Under the pieces are notes generated by a model. The model saw only the letters and a program-made list of their open reading frames with translations. It did no database searches and was not told the origin of the DNA. A program made the translations under genes and the position numbers. A DNA stretch of 64,000 nt from Saccharibacillus qingshengii (lineage in GTDB: Bacteria > Bacillota > Bacilli > Paenibacillales > Paenibacillaceae): NCBI RefSeq assembly GCF_013185195.1, contig NZ_JAAZWC010000006.1:124001-188000 (forward strand). Reading direction: 5' to 3'. Shown here one piece after another: positions 61,850 through 64,000 of this stretch; within the stretch, counting starts at the first letter, position 1; every line of letters begins with the position of its first letter.

Positions 61850-63619
61850 ATGTACTACAGCAGCGGCAATTACGAAGCGTTCGCAAGACCGGTGAAACCG
61901 GAAGGCGTGGACGGCAAGTCGGCGTACCTCGTCGGAGCGGGACTGGCCTCGTTGGCGGCAGCCTGCTTCCTGATTCGCGACGGACAGATGAAAGGCTCGC
62001 ATATTCATATCCTGGAAGAGTTGAAGATGCCGGGCGGCGCGCTCGACGGCAGCGAAGAAGCAGGCAAAGGGTTCGTCATCCGCGGCGGCCGCGAGATGGA
62101 AGACCACTTCGAATGTCTGTGGGATCTGTTCCATTCCATTCCGTCGCTTGAAGTCGAAAATGCGTCGGTGCTGGATGAATTCTATTGGCTGAACAAAAAA
62201 GACCCGAACTATTCGCTGATGCGCGCTACGGTCAACCGGGGCGAAGATGCGCACACGGACGGCAAATTCACGCTCAGCGAAAAAGCGTCCATGGAGATCG
62301 TCAAGCTGTTCCTGACCCGCGACGAAGATCTGTACGATCTGAAGATCACGGATGTGTTTACGGAAGAATTCTTCGCTTCGAACTTCTGGCTGTACTGGCG
62401 TACCATGTTCGCGTTCGAAGATTGGCACAGCGCGCTTGAGATGAAGCTGTATATCCAGCGGTTTATCCACCATATCGGCGGACTGCCGGACTTCTCGGCG
62501 CTCAAGTTCACCCAATACAACCAGTTCGAGTCGCTTGTCCAGCCGATGCTGAAGTATCTGGAAGAACACGGCGTGCAGTTCGTCTACGATACCCGCGTCA
62601 CCAACGTGGTCTTCGAGCAGCACGGCACGCGCAAAGTCGCGGCGAAGATCGAATGTATGCGCGGCGGACAGCCCGAAAGTATCGATCTGACGGAAGACGA
62701 CCTGGTCTTCGTGACCAACGGCAGCTGTACGGAGAATTCGTCGCTTGGCGATCATCGTCATCCGGCGGTACTCAAGACGGAGCCGGGCGGCTGCTGGGAG
62801 CTGTGGCGCAGCATTGCGGCCCAGGACGAATCGTTCGGCCGCCCGGACAAGTTCTGCACGAATATCGACGAGACCAAATGGGAATCGGCGACGATCACGA
62901 CGCTGGATGACCGGATTCCGCCTTATATCGAGCAGATCTGCCAACGCGATCCGTTCAGCGGCAAAGTGGTTACCGGCGGGATCGTCAGCGTCAAAGATTC
63001 GAGCTGGATGCTGAGCTGGACACTGAACCGTCAGCCCCATTTCAAGAAACAGCCCAAAGACCAGCTGGTTGTCTGGTTCTATGCCCTCTACACGGACGTG
63101 CCGGGCGATTATATCAAGAAGCCGATCAGCGCCTGTACCGGGGAAGAGATCACGGCCGAATGGCTGTACCATATGGGCGTGCCGGAAGCGGATATCCCGG
63201 AAATGGCCGCGAATTCCGCCAACTGCATTCCGTGCATGATGCCTTATATCACGGCGTTCTTCATGCCCCGCACGGCGGGCGACCGGCCCAAAGTCGTTCC
63301 GGACGGCTGCGTAAACTTCGCCTTCATCGGGCAGTTCGCCGATACCGAGCGTGATACGGTATTCACGACCGAGTATTCGGTGCGCACGGCGATGGAATCG
63401 GTGTATACGCTGCTTGGCGTAGACCGCGGCGTGCCGGAAGTGTTCGCGTCCGAATACGATATCCGCGTCCTGCTGGATTCGACCTCGAAGATGATGGACG
63501 GCAAGAAGCTCACCGAACTCAAACAGCCCATGCTGCTTAAGCTGCTGGAACAGGGAGCACTGAGAAAAGTATCGGGCACCGTGGTCGGCGAGCTGCTGAA
63601 GAAGTACGGGATTGTGTAA
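61850..63619 (+). CDS. ohyA: Oleate hydratase
   Basis: A 589-residue FAD enzyme of the oleate hydratase (67-kDa myosin-cross-reactive antigen) family. It begins [14 protein letters not shown], as family members do, then the FAD motif [17 protein letters not shown] (~26-42). The catalytic Glu82 ([10 protein letters not shown]) and Tyr201 (MKLYIQRF) are at the positions known from the Staphylococcus enzyme. It adds water to cis-9 double bonds of free fatty acids, giving 10-hydroxy acids, which can detoxify host or plant fatty acids. I chose the ATG at 61850 with GGAGGG upstream. A leader palindrome and a 3' mobile-type element flank it. Confidence 0.95.
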   Translation: MYYSSGNYEAFARPVKPEGVDGKSAYLVGAGLASLAAACFLIRDGQMKGSHIHILEELKMPGGALDGSEEAGKGFVIRGGREMEDHFECLWDLFHSIPSLEVENASVLDEFYWLNKKDPNYSLMRATVNRGEDAHTDGKFTLSEKASMEIVKLFLTRDEDLYDLKITDVFTEEFFASNFWLYWRTMFAFEDWHSALEMKLYIQRFIHHIGGLPDFSALKFTQYNQFESLVQPMLKYLEEHGVQFVYDTRVTNVVFEQHGTRKVAAKIECMRGGQPESIDLTEDDLVFVTNGSCTENSSLGDHRHPAVLKTEPGGCWELWRSIAAQDESFGRPDKFCTNIDETKWESATITTLDDRIPPYIEQICQRDPFSGKVVTGGIVSVKDSSWMLSWTLNRQPHFKKQPKDQLVVWFYALYTDVPGDYIKKPISACTGEEITAEWLYHMGVPEADIPEMAANSANCIPCMMPYITAFFMPRTAGDRPKVVPDGCVNFAFIGQFADTERDTVFTTEYSVRTAMESVYTLLGVDRGVPEVFASEYDIRVLLDSTSKMMDGKKLTELKQPMLLKLLEQGALRKVSGTVVGELLKKYGIV

Positions 63620-63623
63620 CGAG

Positions 63624-63831
63624 TACCTTGTCAACACTAAAGGTAGGAATACGCTCCCCTGAATCGCACTAGTACTTTGACCGATAACGATGTTAGGTTA
63701 CGCCCCTCGAAAACCCGCTTGAACCGTGCGTGTTTCCGATGAACGCAAACCTCAGATTTGGTTCGGTCAAGGTACTAGAAGCGTGTGCGTTTCAGGGAAA
63801 CGTAAACCTGTGATTAAGAGTTGAAAGGGTA
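63624..63831. repeat. MITE-like element, copy B (interrupted)
   Basis: It has the same ends as the element at 11551: left end CCTTGTCAACACTAAAGG at 63626 and right end ATTAAGAGTTGAAAGGG before TA at 63830. It starts 5 bases after the ohyA stop codon. A second, diverged element (63669-63778) is inserted in the middle. Removing that insert restores a sequence that lines up with copy A (GCACTAGAAGCG against GTACTTGAAGCG). Confidence 0.65.
63669..63778. repeat. Related element nested inside copy B
   Basis: About 110 bp with ends CTAGTACTTTGACCG and the complement of CTAGTACCTTGACCG, bounded by TA or CTAG on both sides. It shares internal AGGTTACG, AGGTTTGCG and CTTGAACCGTG stretches with the outer element, so it is a diverged member of the same family. 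It has no coding capacity. Confidence 0.6.
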
Positions 63832-63873
63832 CGAGACCCCCGGTTCTTCCTGAAATCCGAATAAAGCACCTGC

Positions 63874-63936
63874 AAGCATGGCCCGATTTGGCAAAGCGTA
63901 TTTCGCGCTTTGTCGAACAGAGGGTCATGCTTTTTT
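63874..63936 (+). terminator. Probable terminator downstream of ohyA
   Basis: A two-part stem (63874-63880 with 63926-63932, and 63892-63898 with 63906-63912) is followed by six Ts. It lies beyond the inserted elements, 250 bases after the ohyA stop. The rest of 63832-64000 shows no gene. Confidence 0.7.
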
Positions 63937-64000
63937 GGTTTTTTGTCCAACTTTTGCGGAATTGGCGGCGTTTATATATAGAAGAAATCACAGAAAAAGA

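Noticed and set aside
61808-63637. 609-residue open frame antisense to oleate hydratase
   Set aside because: Shadow frame; the sense strand has catalytic residues at the expected positions.

Overview
The window looks like chromosomal DNA of a Gram-positive, GC-rich member of the Paenibacillaceae (Paenibacillus/Saccharibacillus-like). Reasons: a Bacillus-type inositol cluster with IolR-type 11-mer operators, a monothiol bacilliredoxin (YtxJ), two exported proteins with S-layer homology (SLH) domains, a YesM/YesN-style two-component system beside a sugar ABC importer, a DUF6376-type lipoprotein, strong AGGAGG ribosome binding sites and many U-tailed hairpin terminators. I saw no rRNA, tRNA, CRISPR array, phage or transposase gene. 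Genus assignment is inference.

Layout. 1-3011: end of a MocR-type regulator and a CPA1 Na+/H+ antiporter. 3124-9069: the cytochrome bd operon cydA-cydB-cydD-cydC on the minus strand, with candidate Rex and Fnr/Crp-type sites upstream. 9458-16683: an S9 peptidase, a Cys-His-Asp acyltransferase-like protein, two APH-fold kinases and two GNAT acetyltransferases. 17059-26830: an FAD oxidoreductase divergent from an AraC regulator, then a histidine kinase/response regulator pair and an ABC sugar importer (lipoprotein, attenuator-like terminator, two permeases). 26975-31569: AraC-GyrI regulator, DUF6376 lipoprotein, MFS transporter, a broken small gene and a formate/nitrite transporter. 31713-33926: a secreted subtilase with an SLH anchor.

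34092-42867 is the myo-inositol block: iolE-iolG, convergent iolR, and iolA-iolB-iolC-iolD. Each of the three promoter regions (iolE, iolR, iolA) carries two abutting 11-mers fitting the IolR operator consensus, and two also have cre-like CcpA sites. The cluster covers inosose dehydration, inositol oxidation, ring opening, isomerisation, kinase and the final semialdehyde dehydrogenase. The aldolase IolJ and any inositol transporter are not in the window.

42868-51652 mixes a second DeoR regulator, an LRR protein, ytxJ with an alkyltransferase-like gene, an SLH protein and a TetR-controlled ABC-2 permease, separated by gaps rich in short palindromic repeats. 51653-55944 is a GldA/GldF/GldG-like ABC operon plus a DUF4340 protein. 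56277-61547 holds a second CPA1 antiporter, a TauE/SafE exporter with a TetR regulator, and a DrrAB-type ABC exporter behind an unusual HTH-pentapeptide-repeat protein. 61850-63619 is oleate hydratase.

The least ordinary signal is non-coding. A family of about 110-125 bp palindromic, TA-flanked elements occurs at 11551 and 63624, and the second copy is split by a diverged member of the same family. There are also four other kinds of intergenic repeat (42933-43122, 43353-43520, 45759-45952, 55970-56107) and a 35-bp-arm palindrome at 51137. None has a function I can assign.
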